This document shows, one piece after another, positions 26,327 through 34,179 of a stretch of DNA of 64,000 nucleotides. The stretch comes from Caballeronia insecticola. Lineage in GTDB: Bacteria > Pseudomonadota > Gammaproteobacteria > Burkholderiales > Burkholderiaceae. Below the pieces are notes generated by a model. The model did not search any database, was not told the DNA's origin, and was given only the letters and a program-made list of their open reading frames with translations. The stretch is from assembly GCF_000402035.1 (NCBI RefSeq), contig NC_021287.1, forward strand, positions 868,001 through 932,000, given 5' to 3'. Every line of letters starts with the position of its first letter. Position 1 is the stretch's first letter. The position numbers were made by a program, and so were the translations under genes.

Positions 26327-26671
26327 ATGAGCGGAAGCACCCTGAACCCGCCGGAAGACGACGGCGCAGAATACGGCAAGGGACACGGCACGGGCGCGCT
26401 GGGCCCGAGCGATTCATCCGACAGCGGCTCGGACGTGCAAGGGGAAAAGCGCTATCCGGGCGAGATCGAGAGCGAACTCGACGCGCATGCGCTCGGCCAG
26501 TCCGAAGCCGAACTCAATAGCGACACCGACCGTTACGGCACGGGCGAAGCCGCATCCGCCGACGGCGACAATCATCTCCAGCCGGACGGCGATATCCTCC
26601 CCGACGAGATCGAGGACGAAACGCGCAACATCGAAGACGAGGACAGAGACGAAGACGCCGACCTGTCCTGA
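26327..26671 (+). CDS. Small strongly acidic protein, unknown
   Basis: The 114-residue protein is very rich in Asp, Glu, Ser and Gly, without hydrophobic segments, ending in an acidic run (IEDETRNIEDEDRDEDAD). It is likely disordered. Two ATGs stand in tandem after AGGAGG. The second (26327) has the better spacing and is chosen. It has its own sigma-54-like promoter and a strong terminator. No named family is recognised. Confidence 0.7.
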   Translation: MSGSTLNPPEDDGAEYGKGHGTGALGPSDSSDSGSDVQGEKRYPGEIESELDAHALGQSEAELNSDTDRYGTGEAASADGDNHLQPDGDILPDEIEDETRNIEDEDRDEDADLS

Positions 26672-26687
26672 AGCACCCGCAGTCCGA

Positions 26688-26725
26688 AAGCCGCGCGCTC
26701 CACACCCGGAGCGCGCGGCTTTTTT
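26688..26725 (+). terminator. Terminator of the acidic-protein gene
   Basis: The 14-bp perfect stem AAGCCGCGCGCTCC on an ACACCC loop is followed by six T residues. Confidence 0.93.
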
Positions 26726-26794
26726 ACACGTACTTTTTGTCGCCGGGCTAACATGATCGGTCGATGACTACCCGCCGCATTCACGCTTCCGCCG

Positions 26795-27706
26795 ATGGAC
26801 CAGGACGTTCCCGCCACTCAACCCGCACCGATCGCCTCCGGCCGCACGACGCGCTTCGGCTGGCTTTCGTGGATCGTCGATCCGGTCACGCAATGGACAC
26901 AGGACCATTGCCTGATGTTCTCCGCGTCGATCTCGTTCTTCGCCGCGTTTTCGCTCGCGCCGACGCTCGTCATCGTGATTTCGGTGGCGAGCGTGTTCTT
27001 CGGCGCGGATGCCGTGCAGGGCCGTCTCTTCGACGAAATCAGCGGCGTCGTGGGCGCGGATGCGGCGCATGCGCTGGAAGCGATCGTCGCGAACGCGTGG
27101 CACGCGGATATCGCGCGCAGTACCGCGATCCTCTCGCTCGCGGGCGTGCTGATCGGCGCGTCGGCGACGTTTTCGTCGCTGCACAGCGCGCTCAATGTGA
27201 TCTGGCCGACGCCCGCCGTGAGCGCGCGCGAGAGCATCGTCACCTTGCTGCGCGTGCGGTTGATGTCGTTCGGTCTGGTGGTGGGCGCGGGCTTGCTGGT
27301 GGCCGCGCTGCTCGTGCTCGATGCGCTCGTCGAGATCCTCGGGCATTGGGTGCTCGGCGACGGCAGCCCGTTTATCGTGCTGTCGGATTTGTCGCGGCGG
27401 GCGCTCTCGCTGGCCGTGCTGATGCTCGCCTTCACGGTGCTGCTCAAGTTTTTACCGACGACGCGCATGCTCTGGCGCGACGCGGCGCTCGGCGCAGCGG
27501 CGGCAGCGATGCTCTTCGAAGGCGGCAAGCGGCTTTTTGCGTTCTATCTCGCGCATGCGGGCACGGCCAACATGTTCGGCGCGGCGGGATCGCTCGCGAT
27601 CATCCTCATGTGGCTCTATTACTCGGCTGCCGTGTTTCTGCTCGGCGCGGAGCTTTCCGCGACCGCGGCGAGAAAGCGCACGCACCGCGCATCGGGCTGG
27701 CGCTGA
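26795..27706 (+). CDS. YihY/BrkB-family inner-membrane protein
   Basis: The 303-residue protein has about six hydrophobic segments and family landmarks FSASISFFAAFSLAPTL near the N-terminus, LHSALNVIW, and the C-terminal AGSLAIILMWLYYSAAVFLLGAELSA. The family was once annotated as ribonuclease BN or as the serum-resistance factor BrkB. Neither activity is established for most members, and a transport or envelope role is likely. The gene is alone and convergent with rpoN. Confidence 0.85.
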   Translation: MDQDVPATQPAPIASGRTTRFGWLSWIVDPVTQWTQDHCLMFSASISFFAAFSLAPTLVIVISVASVFFGADAVQGRLFDEISGVVGADAAHALEAIVANAWHADIARSTAILSLAGVLIGASATFSSLHSALNVIWPTPAVSARESIVTLLRVRLMSFGLVVGAGLLVAALLVLDALVEILGHWVLGDGSPFIVLSDLSRRALSLAVLMLAFTVLLKFLPTTRMLWRDAALGAAAAAMLFEGGKRLFAFYLAHAGTANMFGAAGSLAIILMWLYYSAAVFLLGAELSATAARKRTHRASGWR

Positions 27707-27724
27707 TCTTTCGATCGATAGCGC

Positions 27725-27754
27725 AAAAAAAGGCCGTCCGCGAACGGACGGCCT
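27725..27754 (-). terminator. Terminator of rpoN
   Basis: The stem AGGCCGTCCG on loop TTCG is followed on the minus strand by seven T residues (A at 27725-27731). It lies about 95 nt beyond the rpoN stop. Confidence 0.85.
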
Positions 27755-27847
27755 GTCGGCTACGCTTCATGTGGCTCAGGCGCCTCGCTTGACCGGGTCG
27801 TCGCCGAGAGCGTTCGGAAGCGTGATTAAACGCTGCGTGCCTGCGCC

Positions 27848-29374
27848 TCAGCTCGCCTGACGGCGCAACTCGGCGGGCGGCACCTTCATCAGATGCCGAT
27901 ACTTCGCCACCGTGCGGCGCGCGACGATCACGCCCTGATCCGCGAGCATCTTCGCGAGGCTCACGTCGGACAGCGGATCGCGCGTGTTTTCCTTCGAGAT
28001 CATTTCCTTCAGCAGCGCACGCACCGCAGCGGCCGAGCAGGTGCCGCCGCTCTCCGTCGAGAGTTCGCGGGGGAAGAAGTGCTTGAACTCGAAGATGCCA
28101 CGCGGCGTCGCCATGTACTTGTTGCCCGTCGCGCGCGAGATGGTCGATTCGTGCAGGCCGAGTTCATCGGCGACATCGCGCAGCACGAGCGGCTTGAGTG
28201 CAATTTCGCCGTAGTCGAAAAACGCCTTCTGATGCGAGACGATGCATTCGGCCACGCGCTGAATCGTGGTGAAACGCTGCTGCGCGTTGCGGATCAGCCA
28301 ACGCGCTTCCTGCAATTGCTGCGCGAGCGGCGAGCGGCTCGCGCCGGCCGACTGCGCGAACAACTCCGCGTACATGCGATGGATGCGCGCGCGCGGCAGC
28401 ACAGCCGGGTTGATCGTGACGATCCACTGCTTCTTCATCGGACGCACGATGACGTCCGGCACCACGTAGTTGTCCTCGCTCGCGCCGTAGTTCTCGCCCG
28501 GCTTGGGATCGAGACGGCGGATCAGCGCACAGGCGATGCGCAGGTCGTCCGCGCTGCAGCCGATCTTCTTTTGCAACTCGGCCTGTTCGCGACGCGCGAG
28601 CCGTTCCAGATGATGCGCGACGATCTCCAGCGCGACTTCGCGTCCCGGCGTGTCTTCTTCCATCGCCTCGAGTTGCAGCGACAAACATTCGGAGAGATTG
28701 CGCGCGCCGACGCCCGGCTTGTCGAGCGACTGCACGAGCTTGAGCGCAATGTTGAGTTCGTCCTCGCTGAGCGCCGGTTCGATATCGACGACGTTCGCAA
28801 GCTCGCTGAGTTCCTGGCGCAGATAACCGTCGTCGTCCAGTGCTTCGATGATGAGCTGTGCGATCGCGCGATCGCGCTCGTTCAGTTGATAGAGCCGCAG
28901 GCCCTCGTGCAGCGTGTCGTGCAGCGACGGCTCAATGCGCACCCAGTCTGCGGGATCGGAGCCTTCGCCGTCGCCGCTGTTGCGCGAGGCGCTGCGGCCG
29001 AACGGATCGGACGAGTACTCGCTCGAATATTCGTTCGAGTATTCGTTCATTGAATCTTCGCGCGAGACGTTGTCGGTGCTTTGCTCGCTGTCCATGCTCG
29101 ACATGCTCGATTCGGACGCAAGCGGCGCTTCAGCCGACGATTCCGACGACGCGCCGGACAAGGATGTTTCGCTCATCGAATTGCCGTTGTCGGCGCCGAG
29201 CGCGTTGTCTTCGGTTTGCGACTCGTCGTATTCGAGGAACGGATTGGTGTCGAGCGCGTTGCGCAGTTCTTGCTGGAATTCGAGCGACGAAAGCTGCAGA
29301 AGACGGACCGACTGCTGCAGGCGCGGCGTGAGCGCGAGACTTTGCTTTGCGCGGAGTTCGAGTGTAGGCGGCAT
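27848..29374 (-). CDS. rpoN: RNA polymerase sigma-54 factor, probably the second rpoN copy
   Basis: The 508-residue sigma-54 begins with region I (LELRAKQSLALTPRLQQSVRLLQLSSLEFQQEL), continues with an acidic, serine-rich region II (about 60-125, including NEYSNEYSSEYSSDPFG), then the core-binding domain, and ends with the DNA-binding part and the RpoN box ARRTVAKYR (485-493). All domains are intact. The usual partners lptB, hpf and ptsN are absent, so this is probably the additional rpoN copy known in several Burkholderiaceae. A near-perfect sigma-54 promoter lies 56 nt upstream, which suggests autoregulation. It lies between sigma-54 activator genes and many sigma-54-like promoters. Confidence 0.95.
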   Translation of the reverse strand: MPPTLELRAKQSLALTPRLQQSVRLLQLSSLEFQQELRNALDTNPFLEYDESQTEDNALGADNGNSMSETSLSGASSESSAEAPLASESSMSSMDSEQSTDNVSREDSMNEYSNEYSSEYSSDPFGRSASRNSGDGEGSDPADWVRIEPSLHDTLHEGLRLYQLNERDRAIAQLIIEALDDDGYLRQELSELANVVDIEPALSEDELNIALKLVQSLDKPGVGARNLSECLSLQLEAMEEDTPGREVALEIVAHHLERLARREQAELQKKIGCSADDLRIACALIRRLDPKPGENYGASEDNYVVPDVIVRPMKKQWIVTINPAVLPRARIHRMYAELFAQSAGASRSPLAQQLQEARWLIRNAQQRFTTIQRVAECIVSHQKAFFDYGEIALKPLVLRDVADELGLHESTISRATGNKYMATPRGIFEFKHFFPRELSTESGGTCSAAAVRALLKEMISKENTRDPLSDVSLAKMLADQGVIVARRTVAKYRHLMKVPPAELRRQAS

Positions 29375-29429
29375 TGCTTGCTAATCCTCGATTGTTCTGA
29401 ACTGGATGGACTGATTTGCCGACTACTAA

Positions 29430-29446
29430 AGCAACGGCTGTGCCAG
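29430..29446 (-). promoter_or_regulatory. Sigma-54 promoter of rpoN
   Basis: The minus strand reads CTGGCACAGCCGTTGCT, which differs from YTGGCACG-N4-TTGCW only at the last base of the -24 half, with exact GG-N10-GC spacing. It points at rpoN, 56 nt from its start codon. This is the best match in the window. Confidence 0.8.
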
Positions 29447-29696
29447 CCTTAGTTAAGCTCGCGCTGTGACTACGTTTTTTGCTATCGCGCCGAGGATGCG
29501 GACGCTCTGCACCGACCCATTTCACGCAGTTTTTACACGCGCTCAGACAAAAGCACTGCGCATGCCGTATCCGTTCGAATGCTGGTTTAACACGGTACTT
29601 TGCGACGTCGAAGATTTGTTCGGGTGCGCGCGAACCCCTTGATCCGACAGTGTTTTATCGCCCGCGCGTGCTTGAGCCAAATGTATGACGATGCCC
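29447..29696. other. Region between divergent sigma-54 promoters of rpoN and the BON gene
   Basis: About 250 bases without a gene separate two outward-facing sigma-54 sites. This is where shared enhancer sites for a sigma-54 activator would be expected. I see no unambiguous palindrome in it. Confidence 0.4.
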
Positions 29697-29713
29697 TCGG
29701 CACGCAAGTTGCG
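29697..29713 (+). promoter_or_regulatory. Sigma-54 promoter of the BON gene
   Basis: TCGGCACGCAAGTTGCG keeps GGCACG and TTGC intact with exact spacing. Only the T before GG and the base after TTGC depart from consensus. It begins 145 nt before the coding region. Confidence 0.7.
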
Positions 29714-29841
29714 GTAACGGTTCTGCGTTCGCGTGCTACGGTGCGTTGCGCGATCGAAGAGCCGCCTCTCGCATTTATGTCGCGAAGCGACCTGGCGAAC
29801 GGGGCGCGCCAGACCAAAATCGAAAAAATGGGAGTATTGCC

Positions 29842-30180
29842 ATGAAGACGACTCAAATCCTGAAGGCAGCCGGTGGTATCGCGTGTGTGGTGTTTGCGCT
29901 GAATGTGAGTGCTCAAACCAACTCGGCATCGTCGACCAGTTCGGACACGACGGTCGGCCAGAAGGTCGATGACAGCGCGATCACGACGAAGGTCAAGGCC
30001 GAATTGCTCGGCGCGAAGAACGTCAAGTCCACGCATATCCACGTGAAGACGCACTCCGGCGTGGTGTCGCTGACCGGCACGGTGCCGTCGGCGGAAGACA
30101 AGACGGCTGCGGAAGACGTCGTTTCGAAGGTCTCCGGTGTTGCTTCCGTGAAGAACCATCTTAAAATTGCGGCGAAGTAA
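29842..30180 (+). CDS. Periplasmic BON-domain protein (OsmY-like)
   Basis: The 112-residue protein has a signal peptide (MKTTQILKAAGGIACVVFALNVSAQ, cut near residue 24) and a single BON domain from about 40 to 110 (SAITTKVKAELLGAKNVKS, the turn SGVVSLTGTV, VASVKNHL). BON proteins bind phospholipid and support envelope integrity under osmotic stress. OsmY has two such domains, this protein one. A GGGAG ribosome site precedes the ATG. Longer upstream frames would destroy the signal peptide. It is preceded by a good sigma-54 promoter and is divergent from rpoN. Confidence 0.9.
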   Translation: MKTTQILKAAGGIACVVFALNVSAQTNSASSTSSDTTVGQKVDDSAITTKVKAELLGAKNVKSTHIHVKTHSGVVSLTGTVPSAEDKTAAEDVVSKVSGVASVKNHLKIAAK

Positions 30181-30506
30181 TGGCATAGTTCGTATGCCCG
30201 GCTCGCCACGGCGGGCCGCGGTCGACTGCCGGCAGACCCAAACCCGCGCGGGGTTCGACGATTCGCCATCACACGGCGATGAATCGGACGATGCGCGGGT
30301 TTGCGCATGAGGGCGTCGTGGTTCGTGTCGCTCGAACCTGTTTCCTGTTTTTCGTAGCAGCTTCAGCTTGATGCTTCACGTAGTGCGCAAGACCTCGCAG
30401 CACTTCGAAACCTAAAACGAAGTACGGCCGTTCAAAACGGTACTTACACAGGTGGCTTACGAACAGGCTCCGCGCCGTTCAAAGGCCCCGACAAAAGGAG
30501 CTCTTC

Positions 30507-30740
30507 ATGAAGACGAAAAAGATGGCATTGATCGGCGCTCTGGCGCTGGCGTTCTCCTCGGCTGCATTCGCGCAGGCGGCGTCGGATGCCGCAGCAACGG
30601 GCGCGAACGCGGGCACTCATGCGAAAAAGAGCAAGGGCACCTACCTGCATCAGCAAGACAAGGCGCACAAGCTGAAGGGCGCATCGGCTGCGGCAGCGGC
30701 TTCGGCGCTCGGCACCAATGACAAGGGCGCACCGCAGTAA
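30507..30740 (+). CDS. Small secreted protein, unknown
   Basis: The 77-residue protein has a signal peptide (MKTKKMALIGALALAFSSAAFAQ, cut near AFA), leaving a mature basic, Ala-rich peptide of ~54 residues (KKSKGTYLHQQDKAHKLKGASAAAAA). An AAGGAG ribosome site lies upstream and a terminator follows. The 326-base region before it, after the BON gene, contains no recognisable sigma-54 site. The function is unknown. Confidence 0.72.
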   Translation: MKTKKMALIGALALAFSSAAFAQAASDAAATGANAGTHAKKSKGTYLHQQDKAHKLKGASAAAAASALGTNDKGAPQ

Positions 30741-30766
30741 GTCGCGCGCTTCAAACCCGCACGTAC

Positions 30767-30805
30767 AAACGGCCGCTCAGTGTGAACTGAGCGGCCGTTT
30801 GTTTT
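30767..30805 (+). terminator. Terminator of the small secreted protein gene
   Basis: The 14-bp perfect stem AAACGGCCGCTCAG on a TGTGAA loop is followed by GTTTTA. Confidence 0.92.
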
Positions 30806-30843
30806 ATCGCGCGACATCAAGCAGTTGCGCGAATGGAAATGCC

Positions 30844-31296
30844 TCAGGACTTCGCGGCGGCGTACTGATCACGCAGATCGCGAATGCGGTCGTGATTTTG
30901 CAGCACACCTTGGTATTGGCGCTCCACCACCGCGCGGACATCGGCGGGCAGGTCCTTGTCCAGCGCCTCGCGATAATTCTTCTTCGCCGCATCTTCGCCG
31001 CGCTCGCACTCGGCGAGAATCGCATGATCGCTATGGCCGCTCACGGCCGACTTCACATCGACCCAGCCGCGATGCAGCGCGCCCGCCATGGAGCCGCCCG
31101 TTTCGGGCTTGCCGCCCAGTCGCTGAACGATGTCCTGTAGCTCGCGTGCACCTTGCGCGCAGTCTTCGGCGCGATTCTGGAACAGCAGCTTGAGGCTAGG
31201 ATCACGCGTGTCCTCGGCTGCCTTCAGGAAGCCCTTCTGCCCGTCATTCGAGATTTCGACGAGATCATTGAGTACCGATACGACGTTCGTGCTCAT
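30844..31296 (-). CDS. PA2169-family four-helix-bundle protein
   Basis: The 150-residue protein is all-helical and soluble, with family features LNDLVEISNDGQKGFLKAAED, the central GGSMAGALHRGWVDVKSAVSG and the C-terminal ERQYQGVLQNHDRIRDLRDQY. The ferritin-like fold (DUF2383) may bind metal, but no function is established. An AGGAGG ribosome site precedes the ATG. The gene is divergent from the 79-residue gene, and both have candidate sigma-54 sites in the shared upstream region. Confidence 0.88.
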   Translation of the reverse strand: MSTNVVSVLNDLVEISNDGQKGFLKAAEDTRDPSLKLLFQNRAEDCAQGARELQDIVQRLGGKPETGGSMAGALHRGWVDVKSAVSGHSDHAILAECERGEDAAKKNYREALDKDLPADVRAVVERQYQGVLQNHDRIRDLRDQYAAAKS

Positions 31297-31380
31297 GTAA
31301 TACCTCCTGTAGCGTTCAACGTTGCGACTTGCCTGCCTTTTGCTGTTGTGTCTTGCTGAAGGCGGCTCGTGTGTACATTG

Positions 31381-31397
31381 CGCACGCGGCGTGCCCG
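31381..31397 (-). promoter_or_regulatory. Candidate sigma-54 promoter of the PA2169-family gene
   Basis: The minus strand reads CGGGCACGCCGCGTGCG, with GGCACG intact and exact GG-N10-GC spacing. The -12 half has G for the first T of TTGC. It lies about 85 nt before the start codon. Confidence 0.5.
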
Positions 31398-31441
31398 CTT
31401 CTCCGAGCGATGAGAGGCTCAGGCAGGTTAAGCAGATTCGG

Positions 31442-31458
31442 CAGGAACATGTTTTGCA
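31442..31458 (+). promoter_or_regulatory. Candidate sigma-54 promoter of the 79-residue gene
   Basis: CAGGAACATGTTTTGCA has a perfect TTGCA and exact spacing, but the -24 half is degenerate (GGAACA). It begins 83 nt before the coding region and faces away from the site at 31381. Confidence 0.45.
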
Positions 31459-31524
31459 CTTCGATCGCCACTACAGCGCGCGTATCTACGGAACGCGCGC
31501 ACGACCCGGCAATAGGAGAGTGCA

Positions 31525-31764
31525 ATGAAGTATTTCAACCGGCTCGCCAATCGCGAGTTTTTAATCCTTGTGGCGCTCGTCGCTTCGGCTATGACGATGC
31601 ATGTAAAGCAGCACATCACCGAGAAGCAAGCGCAGCCCGTACAGTCGTCCCAGCGTATGTGCGAGCCGTCGGTCGCCAGTCTGAATAAGGCGCGTGCAAT
31701 GCCCGCGGATTGCGGTATGCGGGCGAAGGTGAGGTCGGTGCGTTCGACCGTGAGTTGGGTCTGA
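31525..31764 (+). CDS. Small membrane-anchored protein, unknown
   Basis: The 79-residue protein has a hydrophobic segment at about 11-26 (EFLILVALVASAMTMHV) and a polar tail with two cysteines (RMCEPSV, ADCGMRAK), which could form a disulphide in the periplasm. AGGAGAG lies before the ATG. It shares a divergent upstream region with the PA2169-family gene. The function is unknown. Confidence 0.68.
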   Translation: MKYFNRLANREFLILVALVASAMTMHVKQHITEKQAQPVQSSQRMCEPSVASLNKARAMPADCGMRAKVRSVRSTVSWV

Positions 31765-31796
31765 TGGCCAGCGTCTGATTCATACACACATCAAGC

Positions 31797-31823
31797 AAAA
31801 ACGCCCGCAGCAGCGGGCGTTTT
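31797..31823. terminator. Bidirectional terminator
   Basis: The perfect stem AAAACGCCCGC on an AGCA loop is flanked by A and T runs, between two convergent genes. Confidence 0.9.
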
Positions 31824-31856
31824 GTCTTGCATCAGTCGAGTCACTCGAGCACGCAC

Positions 31857-32441
31857 TCAAGCGCGCGTATGCGCATACTCGCCCGTCGGTTCGTTGACAG
31901 GATGCGGCGGCTGCAGCGGATCGAAATCGCTCCAGCGGCCTTGCCGCCAGCGGCCCGATGCGCGTTCGAGATCCATGCCGCCCGCTTCGCGCAGAATCGT
32001 CGTGGCTTGGTCCTGCATCTCGGGCGATACGTGCACCGCGAGGAGCACGCCCGCGTGACGCGTGGGCGCTTCGGCATGAGTCGCGAGCTTGGGCTTTTTG
32101 GTATGCGACATCGCGCCGGCGAGCGACCCGATATACGCGCCGACCCCGGCCGCGATCGCCGATACGAACAGCGGCGCCTGAAACACGGCAAATACCGCCG
32201 CGCCCACCACCGCGCCGACGACCGCACCGATCGTCACGCCCTTGCCGGCGCCCTTGGGCGAATCACTTGCGCCGGCATCGGTGCCGACGTCGCCGCCAAT
32301 CGGATGGCGCGCGTGCTGGCCGCTCGGATTGACGAAGAAAAGCGTCACGTCTTCTTCCACGAAGCCGCGCGCAAACAGACGCTGGGCCGCCGATTCGGCC
32401 GCGGGAAAGGTCTGGAATCGGCCCGCAATGATCAGGGACAT
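31857..32441 (-). CDS. Glycine-zipper membrane protein of general-stress type
   Basis: The 194-residue protein has a cytoplasmic N-terminal domain (MSLIIAGRFQTFPAAESAAQRLFARGFVEEDVTLF), which resembles the general stress protein 17M-type fold, then a glycine-rich double membrane segment (about 70-110, GAVVGAVVGAAVFAVFQAPLFVSAIAAGVGAYIG) and a polar tail. AGGAGGG precedes the ATG. A small conserved protein of this build is common in stress clusters. The exact role is unknown. Confidence 0.72.
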   Translation of the reverse strand: MSLIIAGRFQTFPAAESAAQRLFARGFVEEDVTLFFVNPSGQHARHPIGGDVGTDAGASDSPKGAGKGVTIGAVVGAVVGAAVFAVFQAPLFVSAIAAGVGAYIGSLAGAMSHTKKPKLATHAEAPTRHAGVLLAVHVSPEMQDQATTILREAGGMDLERASGRWRQGRWSDFDPLQPPHPVNEPTGEYAHTRA

Positions 32442-32517
32442 GTTCCCTCCTTGAAGACTAAAAGTTGCGTTCGGTTGCTGCAGTGTCATCAGGAAACGCG
32501 CTTGTCGTTCCTCGGCT

Positions 32518-32805
32518 TCACTCCGGTTCGAGTCCGGCGACGCGAAACAAACCGCTTCTCAGCACGACCGGCTTGCCGCCGTTTTCGTCGAGCGCTTCGG
32601 CGCACACGGCGCGAATGCGCGCGATGCCGCCGGCGAAGGCATCGAGCAAATCTTCCTCGCGCGGCGATGGCGCGCCGAAGTGGTCTTCGAGCGCCTCGGC
32701 GCTGATCGAGCACACGACCGGCTCGCCATCGACGAGTGCCGCGAAGTGAATCGCGAGATCGTCGCCGTCGTAAGTCGGGGCTTCTTCTGCAAACGTGATG
32801 TGCAT
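32518..32805 (-). CDS. DUF1488-family protein
   Basis: The 95-residue cytoplasmic protein contains the family core VDGEPVVCSISAEALEDHFGA. A GAGGA ribosome site precedes the ATG. It is 65 nt downstream of the DUF4142 gene in the same direction, so it may be the third gene of the PfpI-DUF4142-DUF1488 unit. The function is unknown. Confidence 0.78.
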   Translation of the reverse strand: MHITFAEEAPTYDGDDLAIHFAALVDGEPVVCSISAEALEDHFGAPSPREEDLLDAFAGGIARIRAVCAEALDENGGKPVVLRSGLFRVAGLEPE

Positions 32806-32870
32806 GGTCGAGTCCTCATAAGCGGGACGAAAACGAAAAGAGGCGACGCGCCCGGCGACGTTCGCGGTAC

Positions 32871-33434
32871 TCATGACGCGGCCTTTGCGCGGGCAAGTTG
32901 CTGGGCCATCGCATAGTGATGGCTGATGACCGGCAGCGCCTTGGTCGCGGCCGCCTTGAGCGCCGTGTCATTGCCGCTTTCGCTTTCCTTCTTGAAGAGC
33001 GCCACGGCCTTCTGATGGCCGTCGACCGCCACCTTTTCAATATAGGCCTTGTCGAACTCCGCGCCCTGGAGATTTTCCAGACTGCCGATCACGGCCGAAT
33101 CTGCCGTGGGTGCCGCCGTGATGCCGTGGCGTTTCGCGATTACGTCGAGATTGCGGGCGAGTTTCGTATGGTCCGCGACCATGCGCTGCGCAAACTCCTT
33201 CACCTGTCGGCCGCTTGCATGCGTGAGCGCGAGTTTGCTCGCCGCGATTTCGGTCGCGCCCGCCTGGCCCGCGTCCTGGAGGAATTGCTGATCGGCGGCG
33301 GACAGCTTCTGCGCATTTGCCGCGCTCGGCGTTGCGCTGGCGCTTTCCTGTGCGTGAGCGTGGGCAAACGGTAGCAGCGCGGCGAGCACGAAGGCACCCG
33401 CACGCAGGTTCGATGGGAAGGTTCGCGAGGGCAT
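32871..33434 (-). CDS. Periplasmic DUF4142 protein
   Basis: The 187-residue protein has a signal peptide ending near AHAQ (residues 26-29) and a helical DUF4142 domain (FLQDAGQAGATEIAASKLAL, FAQRMVADHTKLARNL, YIEKVAVDGHQKAVALF), a ferritin-like fold often found in stress-induced exported proteins. The chosen ATG gives a clean signal peptide and has GGAG upstream. An alternative GTG at 33482 overlaps the stop of the PfpI gene as GTGA, which would couple translation. Either way it is cotranscribed with the PfpI gene. Confidence 0.85.
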   Translation of the reverse strand: MPSRTFPSNLRAGAFVLAALLPFAHAHAQESASATPSAANAQKLSAADQQFLQDAGQAGATEIAASKLALTHASGRQVKEFAQRMVADHTKLARNLDVIAKRHGITAAPTADSAVIGSLENLQGAEFDKAYIEKVAVDGHQKAVALFKKESESGNDTALKAAATKALPVISHHYAMAQQLARAKAAS

Positions 33435-33478
33435 CGGCGTCGGCTCCGGTTGCGGTCGTGCGGATCGTGTGAAAGCGC

Positions 33479-34030
33479 TCACGCCGCACGCGTCTTGGAA
33501 AGGGCCTCGATCAATGCACGATTGAACGCGGGCAGATCGTCGGGCTTGCGGCTCGTGATGAGATTGCCGTCGATCTGCACTTCCTGATCGACCCAGGTGC
33601 CGCCGGCGTTGCGCACGTCGTCCTGCAGGCTCGGCCAGCTCGTCATCGTGCGGCCCGCGACGATACCCGCCGAAATCGGCAGCCAGCCGCCATGGCAGAT
33701 CACGGCGATCGGCTTCTGCGCCTTGTCCGCTTCCTTGACAAAGCGTTGTGCTTTCGCATCGAGCCGGATCGCATCGCCATTAACGACGCCGCCGGGAAGC
33801 ACGAGCGCGTCGTAATCCGCGGCGCTGGCGGCGTCGAAAGTCACGTCGACATCGACCTTATCGCCCTTGTCGACGTGCTTGAACCCCTGAATCTGGCCCG
33901 CTTGCTGCGACACGACATCGACCTGCGCGCCGGCTTCTTTCAGCGCGCGCTGCGGCTCGACGAGTTCAGCCTGTTCGAAGCCATCCAGCGCGAGAATCGC
34001 GACCTTGCAGCCGCTTAAGGAAACAGCCAT
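33479..34030 (-). CDS. DJ-1/PfpI-family protein
   Basis: The 183-residue protein has the nucleophile elbow VICHGGW with C112, the acidic residue in the early DGFEQAEL motif, and LVLPGGVV, matching the YhbO/PfpI branch of the DJ-1 superfamily. E. coli YhbO protects against oxidative, thermal and glycation stress. AAGGAG precedes the ATG. It is the first gene of a unit with DUF4142 and perhaps DUF1488, under a sigma-54-like promoter at 34094. Confidence 0.9.
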   Translation of the reverse strand: MAVSLSGCKVAILALDGFEQAELVEPQRALKEAGAQVDVVSQQAGQIQGFKHVDKGDKVDVDVTFDAASAADYDALVLPGGVVNGDAIRLDAKAQRFVKEADKAQKPIAVICHGGWLPISAGIVAGRTMTSWPSLQDDVRNAGGTWVDQEVQIDGNLITSRKPDDLPAFNRALIEALSKTRAA

Positions 34031-34093
34031 GAACACACTCCTTGTTGCTGATTTCGAACGTTCCGCATTGGCGGAATCCATGTTCGAGAGTTC

Positions 34094-34110
34094 AGCAAGG
34101 GGTGTGCCCA
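34094..34110 (-). promoter_or_regulatory. Sigma-54 promoter of the PfpI-DUF4142 unit
   Basis: The minus strand reads TGGGCACACCCCTTGCT, with GGCAC and TTGCT intact and exact spacing. It ends 64 nt before the PfpI start codon. Confidence 0.65.
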
Positions 34111-34137
34111 GCGCGTGATTCGAGGATGAAGGCTCGG

Positions 34138-34177
34138 GCAGCCCTCAGGCAGCCCTCAGGCAGCCCTCAGGCAGCCC
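34138..34177. repeat. 11-bp tandem repeat, 3.6 copies
   Basis: The unit GCAGCCCTCAG is repeated three times without change at 34138, 34149 and 34160, with a seven-base fourth copy. It lies between the stop of the transporter gene and the sigma-54 site at 34094, about 30-70 bp upstream of that promoter. The period is one helical turn. Confidence 0.85.
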
Positions 34178-34179
34178 GC

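Noticed and set aside
30181..30506. Search for a sigma-54 site before the small secreted protein gene
   Set aside because: GG-containing candidates such as TGGCTTACGAACAGGC have N11 spacing. None fits N10, so no promoter was called.
32493..32509. GG-N10-GC match upstream of the glycine-zipper stress protein (minus strand)
   Set aside because: The -12 half is GCGC instead of TTGC and the site overlaps the end of the DUF1488 gene. It was not counted as a sigma-54 promoter.
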